From positions 1-39,254 of the forward strand of contig CALXDM010000015.1 of assembly GCA_944387065.1 (NCBI GenBank): a stretch of DNA of 39,254 nucleotides, in the 5' to 3' direction. Below the pieces are notes generated by a model. It was not told where the DNA came from, did no database searches, and saw only the letters and a list, made by a program, of their open reading frames with translations. The position numbers were made by a program, and so were the translations under genes. Positions 32,281 to 38,426 of this stretch are shown here, piece by piece; position 1 is the stretch's first letter, and every line of letters begins with the position of its first letter. This DNA comes from an uncultured Oscillospiraceae bacterium (GTDB lineage: Bacteria; Bacillota; Clostridia; Oscillospirales; Oscillospiraceae).

Positions 32281-32817
32281 ATGGCTACTTTTGAGATTGG
32301 CAAGAAATATTTCACCACCAGCGCCTGCGATCACAACTGTGTTTTCGTGGTGGAGATCGTCAAGCGCACGGCGAAAACCGTTACTTTCCGCCGCGACGGC
32401 CAGGAGCGCCGGGCGAAGATTTACACGGACCACGACGGGGAGTATATCATCCCCGAACGGTACAGCATGGCCCCCGTTTTCCGCGCCTCCAGCGAATACC
32501 TGGAGGCGGAGGAAGTGGAGGAGATCCAGGACCCCGTTTCCGCGTTCATTCCCCAGGCCGTGCAGCCTGCGGACCACCCCGGCCTTGTGATGGTTGGACA
32601 GCCCGTGATCGGGAACTTTGGCGCCATGTACCCCCAGGAGGTCGGCGTGATCGTCGGTTTCCTGGAGAGGGAGGCCACCCGCTGGACCCCCGCCGCCACC
32701 ATGGCGGTGATCCGATGGTCGGATGGCCGCACCTCCCGGGAGGCCCTGGAGGACATTCACCCCGCCGGGTGGCGGTCCCCCTCCGGTAGCCCCCTGGGCG
32801 TGTTCTTTGCCCGATAA
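32281..32817 (+). CDS. Hypothetical 178-aa phage protein under repressor control
   Basis: Strong ribosome site AGGAGG 10 nt before ATG. The N-terminal half (FEIGKKYFTTSACDHNCVFVVEIVKRTAKTV then RRDGQERRAKIY and YSMAPVF) has a small beta-rich domain also seen, in my recollection, on integrative elements and plasmids of Clostridia. The C-terminal part has EVGVIVGFLE and TMAVIRWSDGRTSREALEDIHP. No catalytic motif or membrane segment. It is the only plus-strand gene in the prophage part of the window, and its promoter is filled by an operator, so it is probably expressed on induction or derepression. Function unknown. Confidence 0.72.
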   Translation: MATFEIGKKYFTTSACDHNCVFVVEIVKRTAKTVTFRRDGQERRAKIYTDHDGEYIIPERYSMAPVFRASSEYLEAEEVEEIQDPVSAFIPQAVQPADHPGLVMVGQPVIGNFGAMYPQEVGVIVGFLEREATRWTPAATMAVIRWSDGRTSREALEDIHPAGWRSPSGSPLGVFFAR

Positions 32818-32820
32818 CGA

Positions 32821-32853
32821 ACCCCCGGCGCCTCGTAGGTGCCGGGGGTCCTC
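32821..32853. terminator. Bidirectional terminator between the 178-aa gene and the holin gene
   Basis: ACCCCCGGCgCC (32821-32832) and GGtGCCGGGGGT (32838-32849) with TCGTA loop; CCTCTTT follows on plus. Sits between convergent genes. Confidence 0.82.
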
Positions 32854-32854
32854 T

Positions 32855-33193
32855 TTACTCCGTTTTGTCTTTGCCCCAGTTGGTGATCTGCTCCAGGGCC
32901 TCCCGGAGTTTGTCAAAGCCGAACATGGCCGCATAACTCACGAACAGGCCCAGGGCCACCGCGCCGGCCACCATGTACCAGGTGACGGCCCAGCCCATGA
33001 TCTGGCACACCGCAAAGAACGCCAGCAGGGTCACGGCCATGGCCACCAGCACCGCCAGAATGTTGGTGGGGATCTTGTCCCAGGTGATTTTCTTGACCAC
33101 CTGGGTGATGATGTTGGTGATCACGGTCAGGATCAGGGCCGCCAGCAGGATGGCGGACACCGCCAGGGGAATGTACTGCATAATGGTTTCCAT
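32855..33193 (-). CDS. Holin-like membrane protein
   Basis: 112 aa. Three hydrophobic helices (about 8-30, 45-65, 70-92) separated by a short charged loop (KKITWDKIPTN), with a charged C-terminus (REALEQITNWGKDKTE). Size, topology and position directly after the endolysin are those of a phage holin that opens the membrane for the endolysin. ATG follows AGGAGG. Family assignment is from layout rather than a sequence signature. Confidence 0.75.
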   Translation of the reverse strand: METIMQYIPLAVSAILLAALILTVITNIITQVVKKITWDKIPTNILAVLVAMAVTLLAFFAVCQIMGWAVTWYMVAGAVALGLFVSYAAMFGFDKLREALEQITNWGKDKTE

Positions 33194-33211
33194 GTGTATG
33201 TCCTCCTCTGA

Positions 33212-34258
33212 TTATTTCACAGCCCCGCCCAGCGCCTGCAGCAGCAGGTCCAGGCTGGGGAATGTGCCATAGTTGGCCAGCCAGTATTCCGGCGTATTGA
33301 TCACGCCGGCGGCCACTAGCGCGGCCACGCCCTCCTGGGGCGTATCCGTCCGCACCCCGGCCTTTGTGATGGTCTGCGCGGCCTTTTTCAGCAGAATGTC
33401 CAGGTATTGGACCTTTCCGGCCTCTGCCGCCTCCGCCCAGTAGTCCGGGGAGTTGATCACGCCCAGGGCCTCCAGTTTGTCGGCCGCCGCCTGGGGCGTA
33501 TCCTGGAGCATAAGCACCTGGCCCACGCGGATCAGGTTCTTGTTTTTGATGGCGTTGATCTCCGCCAGGGCGTCCACGGTGGTGCCGTACTTGGCCGCGA
33601 TCTTGGAGAGGTTGTCCCCGGCCGCTACCTTGTAGATGGTAGCGCCGCCGGTGTCCGGCTTTGTCGCGGTCCCGCCGCCGGTGGTCGTCCCGCTCTCGGA
33701 GTAATCCACATAGGGCAGTTTTCCGTGTTTGGTCCAGGTCCGCGTGTTGTACCCCGCTTTGCTCCCGATGTTCCCCACGGCCGTGATCTGCACCTTGTTT
33801 TCCCACTTGGGGGAACACTCCACCGCCAGGCCGTCCCCGATGTAAATTCCGATATGGCCGGACATCCACACCGCTTCACCCACGGCCATGTTGGCCCATC
33901 CGGTTGTGGAAACGTCCAGGCACCTGGTGATCATGGTGTCCGCCCCTATGTCCGGGACCCCGTTGCTGGCATAATTGGCTCCTCCGTAGGTCTTGGAGGC
34001 GTTCCCGCTCCACCCCCACAAAATGCCCTTGATCAGGCACACGCAGTCAAAGCCATATACGGGCGGGTTTTGGTTTCCCGCCGCCTTGATCATGGCCGTG
34101 CGGTCCGCCGCTCGGTTGTAGGAATGGTTATTGCAGTAGCGGCTCACGTTGGAACCCGTCAGCGGTGCCCCGAAACAGCCCATAACGTACAGGGTTTTGA
34201 AGTTCTTGGCGATCTCCACCGCCTTTTCCACGAATACATTGGCTTTCATTTTACCCAT
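33212..34258 (-). CDS. Phage endolysin: NlpC/P60-like peptidase, LysM and C-terminal repeats
   Basis: 348 aa. The N-terminal catalytic domain has Cys72 in VYGFDCVCLIKG and His135 in SGHIGIYIG, the Cys/His arrangement of NlpC/P60-type peptidases that cut peptidoglycan peptides. A LysM domain follows at about 208-251 (YKVAAGDNLSKIAAKYG ... GQVLML). The C-terminus has two copies of a short wall-binding-type repeat, around 258-300 (LGVINSPDYW) and 306-348 (AGVINTPEYW). ATG at 34258 has AGGAGG 9 nt upstream and overlaps the previous gene by 8 nt. No signal peptide, so it needs the holin for export. Confidence 0.9.
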   Translation of the reverse strand: MGKMKANVFVEKAVEIAKNFKTLYVMGCFGAPLTGSNVSRYCNNHSYNRAADRTAMIKAAGNQNPPVYGFDCVCLIKGILWGWSGNASKTYGGANYASNGVPDIGADTMITRCLDVSTTGWANMAVGEAVWMSGHIGIYIGDGLAVECSPKWENKVQITAVGNIGSKAGYNTRTWTKHGKLPYVDYSESGTTTGGGTATKPDTGGATIYKVAAGDNLSKIAAKYGTTVDALAEINAIKNKNLIRVGQVLMLQDTPQAAADKLEALGVINSPDYWAEAAEAGKVQYLDILLKKAAQTITKAGVRTDTPQEGVAALVAAGVINTPEYWLANYGTFPSLDLLLQALGGAVK

Positions 34259-34646
34259 TGTTTTGCGCCTCCTGTTCTTCTTTCCTCATGCGCTCCCGGT
34301 CCTCCTGTTCCCAGCGCCGGTCCCGCACTTTTTCCTTTGTGGTCTTGATCCATCCCATGACCCCGTTTTCAAAACCGCACACGCCGAACACGCAGGCGGT
34401 CAGGGTGGCAGGCTCGTTCCCGGTGTGCCAGAACACGGCCAGGTCCGCCGCCGTATAGGCCACCAGGATCACGCCCTCCAGGATCAGCACCTTGTCCATG
34501 GTCCCCATTTTCTTCTTTGCGGCGGTGGCCAGCCGTGTGGCCGCCGCGTGGTTTCCCGCCGCCAGGCGTGTGGCCACCCAGCACAGGAAAAACCCCAGCG
34601 CCGCCCCTCCGGCCATGGCGGCCGCCGCAATCAAAGGCATATTCAT
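34251..34646 (-). CDS. Phage membrane protein between late genes
   Basis: 131 aa with an N-terminal helix (AAAAMAGGAALGFFLCW), a basic loop, a second helix (VLILEGVILVAYTAADLAVFW), a possible third and a very charged C-terminus (RDRRWEQEDRERMRKEEQE). It could be a second holin, an antiholin or a spanin-like factor; the sequence does not decide. AAGGGGG precedes the ATG. It sits just upstream of, and overlaps, the endolysin gene, consistent with a lysis module. Confidence 0.7.
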   Translation of the reverse strand: MNMPLIAAAAMAGGAALGFFLCWVATRLAAGNHAAATRLATAAKKKMGTMDKVLILEGVILVAYTAADLAVFWHTGNEPATLTACVFGVCGFENGVMGWIKTTKEKVRDRRWEQEDRERMRKEEQEAQNNG

Positions 34647-34662
34647 TCCTGCGCCCCCTTTT

Positions 34663-35085
34663 TTACAGAAAATCCGCCTTTTCCAGGCAGTCCTCGTAAA
34701 TATCCTTGATCCGCTGGGATGTCAGCACGGTGGTGTTGTTCTCGAAACGCGGGTGGTCCTTACAGTATTGCTCATAGTTGGTAATGTCCCGCAGGATCTG
34801 GTCGAAATGCTCCTTTGTGTGGCGGACCCCGTGGATCGTTTCGTCCCCGAAGTGGAGGATCCGGGACCGGCAACTGATCGCGTCCCGCTCCTCCTGGGCC
34901 GCTTTCATGGCCTCCAGGTCCCGCTCCAGTTGGTCCACCTTGGCGATCACCTCCCCATTGATGGCGCGGCCGATGGCCTTGGCGACGGCGGACCACGGAT
35001 TGACCTTGATGGGCGCCACCTGGATCAGCGTCATGGCCGCCAGCAGCACCCCGCCGCCGCCCAGCAGGATTTCCTCCAGGCTCAT
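34663..35085 (-). CDS. Conserved phage protein (lysis-module upstream gene)
   Basis: 140 aa. One N-terminal hydrophobic helix (EEILLGGGGVLLAAMTLIQ), then IKVNPWSAVAKAIGRAINGEV, a short coiled-coil-like helix (VDQLERDLEAMKAAQEER), and HTKEHFDQILRDITNYEQYC. Proteins with this layout are common just before holin/endolysin genes in clostridial prophages. No function is established that I know of. The ATG is coupled to the preceding 57-aa gene by ATGA (35082-35085). Confidence 0.78.
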   Translation of the reverse strand: MSLEEILLGGGGVLLAAMTLIQVAPIKVNPWSAVAKAIGRAINGEVIAKVDQLERDLEAMKAAQEERDAISCRSRILHFGDETIHGVRHTKEHFDQILRDITNYEQYCKDHPRFENNTTVLTSQRIKDIYEDCLEKADFL

Positions 35086-35255
35086 GGTCCCACCCCCTCA
35101 CCGATGGCCCTGGCGTATTTCTGCCGGACCTCCGCGATCTCCTCCGCGTGGACCACCGCCCCATGCTGGGCCAGTTCCATGGCCTGGGCCTGTATGATCA
35201 CATTCATGCGGTCAATGACGGCGCACAGGTCTGCGATCATTTTTGTTCTGTCCAT
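35082..35255 (-). CDS. Small phage protein, 57 aa
   Basis: Helical, Met/Ala/Gln-rich (MDRTKMIADLCAVIDRMN; IIQAQAMELAQHG). I chose ATG at 35255 because GGAGGTGA precedes it; the longer in-frame start lacks such a site. It overlaps the 140-aa gene by 4 nt. Not recognised. Confidence 0.65.
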   Translation of the reverse strand: MDRTKMIADLCAVIDRMNVIIQAQAMELAQHGAVVHAEEIAEVRQKYARAIGEGVGP

Positions 35256-35260
35256 GGCCG

Positions 35261-35665
35261 TCACCTCCTCGCGCCGATCAGATCCGCGATGTGCCGCAGG
35301 TCCTCCACCGGGGCCTCGAAAAAGGCGTGGCCCCACAGGAAATGATCCTCATGCTCCGGGTGCCGGTATTTTTGGCTTATTTCATCCTCCCATACCAGAT
35401 CCCAGCGGTCTTGATACCCTTTATCCCGCTTTTCCAGCAGGGAGGTGATGGCCATGGTCAGGGCGCCCCGCTCCCGCCCCTGGCCGTCGTCGTTCCTGGC
35501 CAGGTACTGGTGGGCGTTCCGGCTTGTGACGGCACACACGGCCTCCCCCTTGTAAATGATCATACCGTCCACAGCCTCCACCTCCGTGCCATAGGGGAGA
35601 TTGACGCGGCCGGAGATCCCCGCCTCTCTCATGCGCTTTTTAACGATGTATCGGACCTTTTCCAT
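35261..35665 (-). CDS. Hypothetical phage late protein, 134 aa
   Basis: Soluble. The N-terminus VRYIVKKRMREAGISGRVNLPYG is basic; VDGMIIYKGEAVCAVTSRNAHQYL resembles a small beta-barrel segment; the C-terminus is acidic. GGAG 6 nt before ATG; only 3 nt after the stop of the preceding 226-aa gene, so translation is probably coupled. No family recognised. Position between tail and lysis genes suggests a virion- or chaperone-related role, unproven. Confidence 0.68.
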   Translation of the reverse strand: MEKVRYIVKKRMREAGISGRVNLPYGTEVEAVDGMIIYKGEAVCAVTSRNAHQYLARNDDGQGRERGALTMAITSLLEKRDKGYQDRWDLVWEDEISQKYRHPEHEDHFLWGHAFFEAPVEDLRHIADLIGARR

Positions 35666-35668
35666 GTC

Positions 35669-36349
35669 TTACTCCACCGCCTCCCATTGCCACAGGCCGG
35701 CCGTTCCCGGCGCCCATACGCAGGGCGTCATATTGGCCTTGCACAGGTACACGGTGGCGTTATGGGAGTAGTACAGGCCCTCGGTGCAGTCCATCCCGTA
35801 CATCCACGGGATCGGGTCCTCCAGGGTGCCCGCGTGGGCCGTGTCAATGGGCCGGTACACCGCCAGCATACCCTCCCCGTGGGGCGGCTGGTGTTCCTGG
35901 GGGAGGACGCCGCCGGCCGCCACAACGCGGTACAGGGTCCCGCCGTCGTTGATGATGGCATTTTGCGCCACGTTCTGGCCCGCCGCCAGGACCTCCTCCC
36001 AGGTCTTGAACAGGTCCGGCATTTCCAGCGCCGTTTCGTCCGGCACGTCCGTGGCCGCCTGCACGTACAACTTGGCCGCCGCCGACAACTGGCCGGACAG
36101 TTTGTCGTTGTTGGCCGCGTTTTCTCCGGCCGCCTGGATCTCCGCGCCGGCGTCCGCCGCCTCCAGGATCACGCTCTCCGCTCCCTCCAGGGCCTCCCGG
36201 CCCAGGAGGTGGTACACGGTGCCGTTGTGGGCGATCCCCGTGGCCTCCGCCTCCTGGCACAGCACAAAGCACCCGTTTTCTGCCTGCCGCACGTAGGTGG
36301 GCGCCTCGGTCATTCCCAGGCTTGTCCCGTCTTTGATGATCTTGAACAT
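35669..36349 (-). CDS. Phage tail-associated protein with C-terminal carbohydrate-binding-like segment
   Basis: 226 aa. The N-terminal region (FKIIKDGTSLGMTEAPTYVR ... GCFVLCQEAEATGIAHNG) is followed by a helical Ala/Asn-rich stretch (AAGENAANNDKLSGQLSAAAKLYVQ). The C-terminus (HNATVYLCKANMTPCVWAPG then GLWQWEAV) resembles the small aromatic CBM5/12-like modules at the ends of phage tail proteins. ATG at 36349 has GGAGGTG upstream and overlaps the RT gene's 3' end by 40 nt in another frame. Likely part of the tail tip together with the DGR target; its own C-terminus shows no copy of the variable repeat. Confidence 0.72.
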   Translation of the reverse strand: MFKIIKDGTSLGMTEAPTYVRQAENGCFVLCQEAEATGIAHNGTVYHLLGREALEGAESVILEAADAGAEIQAAGENAANNDKLSGQLSAAAKLYVQAATDVPDETALEMPDLFKTWEEVLAAGQNVAQNAIINDGGTLYRVVAAGGVLPQEHQPPHGEGMLAVYRPIDTAHAGTLEDPIPWMYGMDCTEGLYYSHNATVYLCKANMTPCVWAPGTAGLWQWEAVE

Positions 36350-37473
36350 GGTTCTGCACCTCCGTAAATTGCATGAAATATCCGGTTCAGCCGGAGGACC
36401 CGGCCGTGGTCGTTGTAGTTCTCGAAATAGGCGATCTGGCTGGTCAGCCACTCCCGCACCTGCTGGACGGTCATTTCTCCGGCGTCCACCTTGGCCTTGA
36501 ACGCCCGCAGTTTCCGCCGCGCCCGTTTCATCCCGTCCCGGTTCCCGTGGGTGATCACCCTCCCGGTTGGCGTCAGGTAGAATTTGACCTTGCAGAACCG
36601 GAAGGGTTTGGACAGTGGCACGATCTTGGTTTTGCTCCGGCTCACGGTCAGCCCCATGGCCTCCATGCGCTCGGTTGCGGCGTCCCGGAACGCCTCCGCC
36701 TGCTCCTTGGTTTCCGCGATCATGTGGTAGTCGTCCATATAGTGGGCCGGCCCTTCCGCCCGCAGTTGGCAGGCGATCCAGTTGTCCACGGCGGACGGCA
36801 GGGACACCATTTCCATCTGCGACGGCTCCACGCCCAGGGGCATACCCACGCCGCCCGGCACGGCGGCCACCACCGTGTCCGCCACCGCCCGGATCTCCGG
36901 GTCCAGGATCAAGCGCCGGTGGCGCTCATAGATTGCCGCATGGGGTGCGGAGGGAAAGAACTGCTTTAGGTCCATAAGGACCACGTAACCCTTCCGGCCA
37001 TGTTTCCTGAAATGCTCCCGCAGGATCCGTTTCAGTTCCTCATGGTGGAAGGACAGGCCCTTTCCCTTTTGGCTGGCGCCGTTCCGCCGGATCATGCCCG
37101 GCGTGTATAGCGGCTCCAGGACCTCCTTTGTGTGGGTTTTGTGGATCTGCCGGTCGTTGATGTGCGGGGCGTCTATGGGCCGGATCTTGCCCCGCTCCCG
37201 GAGAAGGAAGTGGGCGCCCGGCTTTGGCCGCCACTTCCCGGATAGAACTTCCCGCCGCCGGCGGGCCGTACCGGAAAACAGGTGCCGTTCAAAGTTCTGC
37301 GTGGATTGTTTCCACCGTACATTGTTGCAGCACTTCTTTCCCCATTTGAACATTTTTCGGAAACTGAACGCCTGGGCGATCCCGCCCAGGTCCTCGCTGC
37401 GTTTCCTCCGCCGCGCCTCTCGGCCGGCCTGTCGTCTATGGTATCGCGCCTCCCGGCGCTCCTCGCTGGTCAT
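36310..37473 (-). CDS. DGR reverse transcriptase
   Basis: 387 aa, about the usual size for a diversity-generating-retroelement RT. Palm motifs: LMDLKQFFPSAP (Asp168), GMPLGVEPSQ with the SQ dipeptide at 218-219 that marks DGR RTs, and the catalytic YMDDYH (245-248). The fingers part has GKIRPIDAPHINDRQIHK, and later SRSKTKIV and FYLTPTGRVI. No maturase or endonuclease domain, which argues against a group II intron. The start is ATG at 37473; the GGAGG is 14 nt away, so the exact start is uncertain. Located after the template repeat in the classical DGR order. It makes error-prone cDNA at template adenines, working with Avd. Confidence 0.95.
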   Translation of the reverse strand: MTSEERREARYHRRQAGREARRRKRSEDLGGIAQAFSFRKMFKWGKKCCNNVRWKQSTQNFERHLFSGTARRRREVLSGKWRPKPGAHFLLRERGKIRPIDAPHINDRQIHKTHTKEVLEPLYTPGMIRRNGASQKGKGLSFHHEELKRILREHFRKHGRKGYVVLMDLKQFFPSAPHAAIYERHRRLILDPEIRAVADTVVAAVPGGVGMPLGVEPSQMEMVSLPSAVDNWIACQLRAEGPAHYMDDYHMIAETKEQAEAFRDAATERMEAMGLTVSRSKTKIVPLSKPFRFCKVKFYLTPTGRVITHGNRDGMKRARRKLRAFKAKVDAGEMTVQQVREWLTSQIAYFENYNDHGRVLRLNRIFHAIYGGAEPCSRSSKTGQAWE

Positions 37474-37698
37474 AATAAGTATTCGCGCCTCCGTGCGGTT
37501 GTGGTGTAGGTGTGCGGCTAAACCGCGTAGACCCTTCACATGAAACGGGGGTAGCACAATACCCCGCCATGCAAGCAGCGTCCGTGAAGGGGCCACAAAG
37601 GGCGGTTTCGGGCTTATCGCCCGGGAAGTATCTCTCCTTTCACAAAGGGTCCGGTTCGTTTCCTACTGCATTTGACCCGTTCCCCTCGCGGGGTTGTG
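37474..37698 (-). other. DGR spacer between template repeat and RT gene
   Basis: About 225 nt with no credible gene. In characterised DGRs the RNA just 3' of the template repeat is needed to prime and fold the template for the RT-Avd complex. Visible structure on the minus strand includes a GCCCGGGCGATAAGCCCG-like hairpin (around 37610-37630) and GAAGGGTCTACGCGG near 37535. It also carries the ribosome site for the RT. Confidence 0.6.
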
Positions 37699-37824
37699 AA
37701 ATCCGGGGGCCACGGCCCAGGAATTGTTCGCGTTGTTGTTGTTGGCGCTACCGTTGGTGTTGACAAGGCAGAAATTGTTCGTGTTCGTCGCATTGACGGA
37801 CCGGCACCACGCATTGGCCGCCGT
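37699..37824 (-). repeat. DGR template repeat (TR)
   Basis: 126-bp copy of the target gene's 3' end, offset by exactly 737 bp from the variable repeat without gaps. Read on the minus strand it is packed with AAC/AAT codons at the variable positions. Across 37708-37824 it carries 31 adenines; 13 of them differ in VR. Two non-adenine differences lie in the core (TR plus positions 37748 and 37750) and two near the 3' edge (37702, 37707), where the initiation-of-homology element belongs. It lies between avd and RT and does not form part of a real gene. Confidence 0.95.
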
Positions 37825-37886
37825 CAAAGCACCCGCCGCCCTGCCACTCGGCACGTTTTCAGAGATACACCCAAATGGCCAGTGAT

Positions 37887-38345
37887 TTATTTTCTTTTCC
37901 GGTCGCTCTCCAGAACGGCCCGGATCAGTTCATTTTCCCGGTCGATCTTTTCGCCCAGGCTTTGCGACATATCATCCAGTTTCTTGGTGGCCTCCGCCGG
38001 CGGTACGCTTTTCCCGTCCGGCTTGGTAAAGCACCCCTGCGGGTTCAGCGCCAGGATGGTGTAACAGTGTCCCAGGCGCACGTCCAGGGCCATAAGCGCG
38101 GCCCTGGCCTCCAGCAGGTGGCCTTTCCGCAGGCCCAGGTTCGGCTCTCCCTTTGGAAAAATGCTGTTCGCCTTTTCCGTCTGGTCGATCACCTCCCCGG
38201 CCAGCGCCACCACCGGCTCCGCCAGCAGGCGGGCGTACCTGGCGGAAAGCCGGGTCAAAAATGCCACGGTTTCCGTGTAAATCTCATTGGCCAGGTTCAC
38301 ATACTCCGCCTTGCTGGTGGATCGCTTGCTTTTCAGGACAGACAT
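37887..38345 (-). CDS. avd: DGR accessory variability determinant (Avd-like)
   Basis: 152 aa, all-helical and basic. The segments YVNLANEIYTETVAFLTRL, LLAEPVVALAGEVIDQTEKAN, LLEARAALMALDVRLGHCYT and KLDDMSQSLGEKIDRENELI fit a four-helix bundle of the Avd/S23-like type, which forms a positively charged pentamer that binds the RT and template RNA in the Bordetella phage DGR. ATG follows GAGGAGG. It is located between the target gene and the template repeat, its classical place. The name rests on fold pattern and context rather than on strong sequence motifs, which Avd proteins lack. Confidence 0.85.
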   Translation of the reverse strand: MSVLKSKRSTSKAEYVNLANEIYTETVAFLTRLSARYARLLAEPVVALAGEVIDQTEKANSIFPKGEPNLGLRKGHLLEARAALMALDVRLGHCYTILALNPQGCFTKPDGKSVPPAEATKKLDDMSQSLGEKIDRENELIRAVLESDRKRK

Positions 38346-38372
38346 GGCCGCCCCTCCTCTCGGTGTGTGTTC

Positions 38373-38404
38373 GGCGGGATCCCGCCCACTTCCGTGGGCG
38401 GGAT
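38373..38404 (-). promoter_or_regulatory. Hairpin/cruciform element downstream of the variable repeat
   Basis: 11-bp perfect stem ATCCCGCCCAC / GTGGGCGGGAT (38404-38379) with loop GGAA in the sense direction, 31 nt past the end of VR. A second perfect palindrome GGCGGGATCCCGCC (38373-38386) overlaps one arm. There is no T run on the sense strand, so it is not a terminator of the target gene. DGR hairpins with a GNRA-like tetraloop next to VR are known to promote retrohoming. Confidence 0.82.
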
Positions 38405-38426
38405 TTTCCCCGATTGCTCCGCCGGA

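Noticed and set aside
36310..37473. Group II intron maturase or retron RT
   Set aside because: No maturase or endonuclease domain, no intron or msr/msd structure; the SQ motif and TR/VR pair point to a DGR.
37663..37854. 63-codon minus-strand frame across the template repeat
   Set aside because: It merely reads the TR, which copies the target gene's 3' end; there is no ribosome site and the adjacent sequence is not protein-like.
38379..38407. Plus-strand terminator (hairpin followed by TTTT)
   Set aside because: No plus-strand gene exists here. The sense strand of the target gene lacks a T run, and the position just after VR fits the DGR hairpin better.
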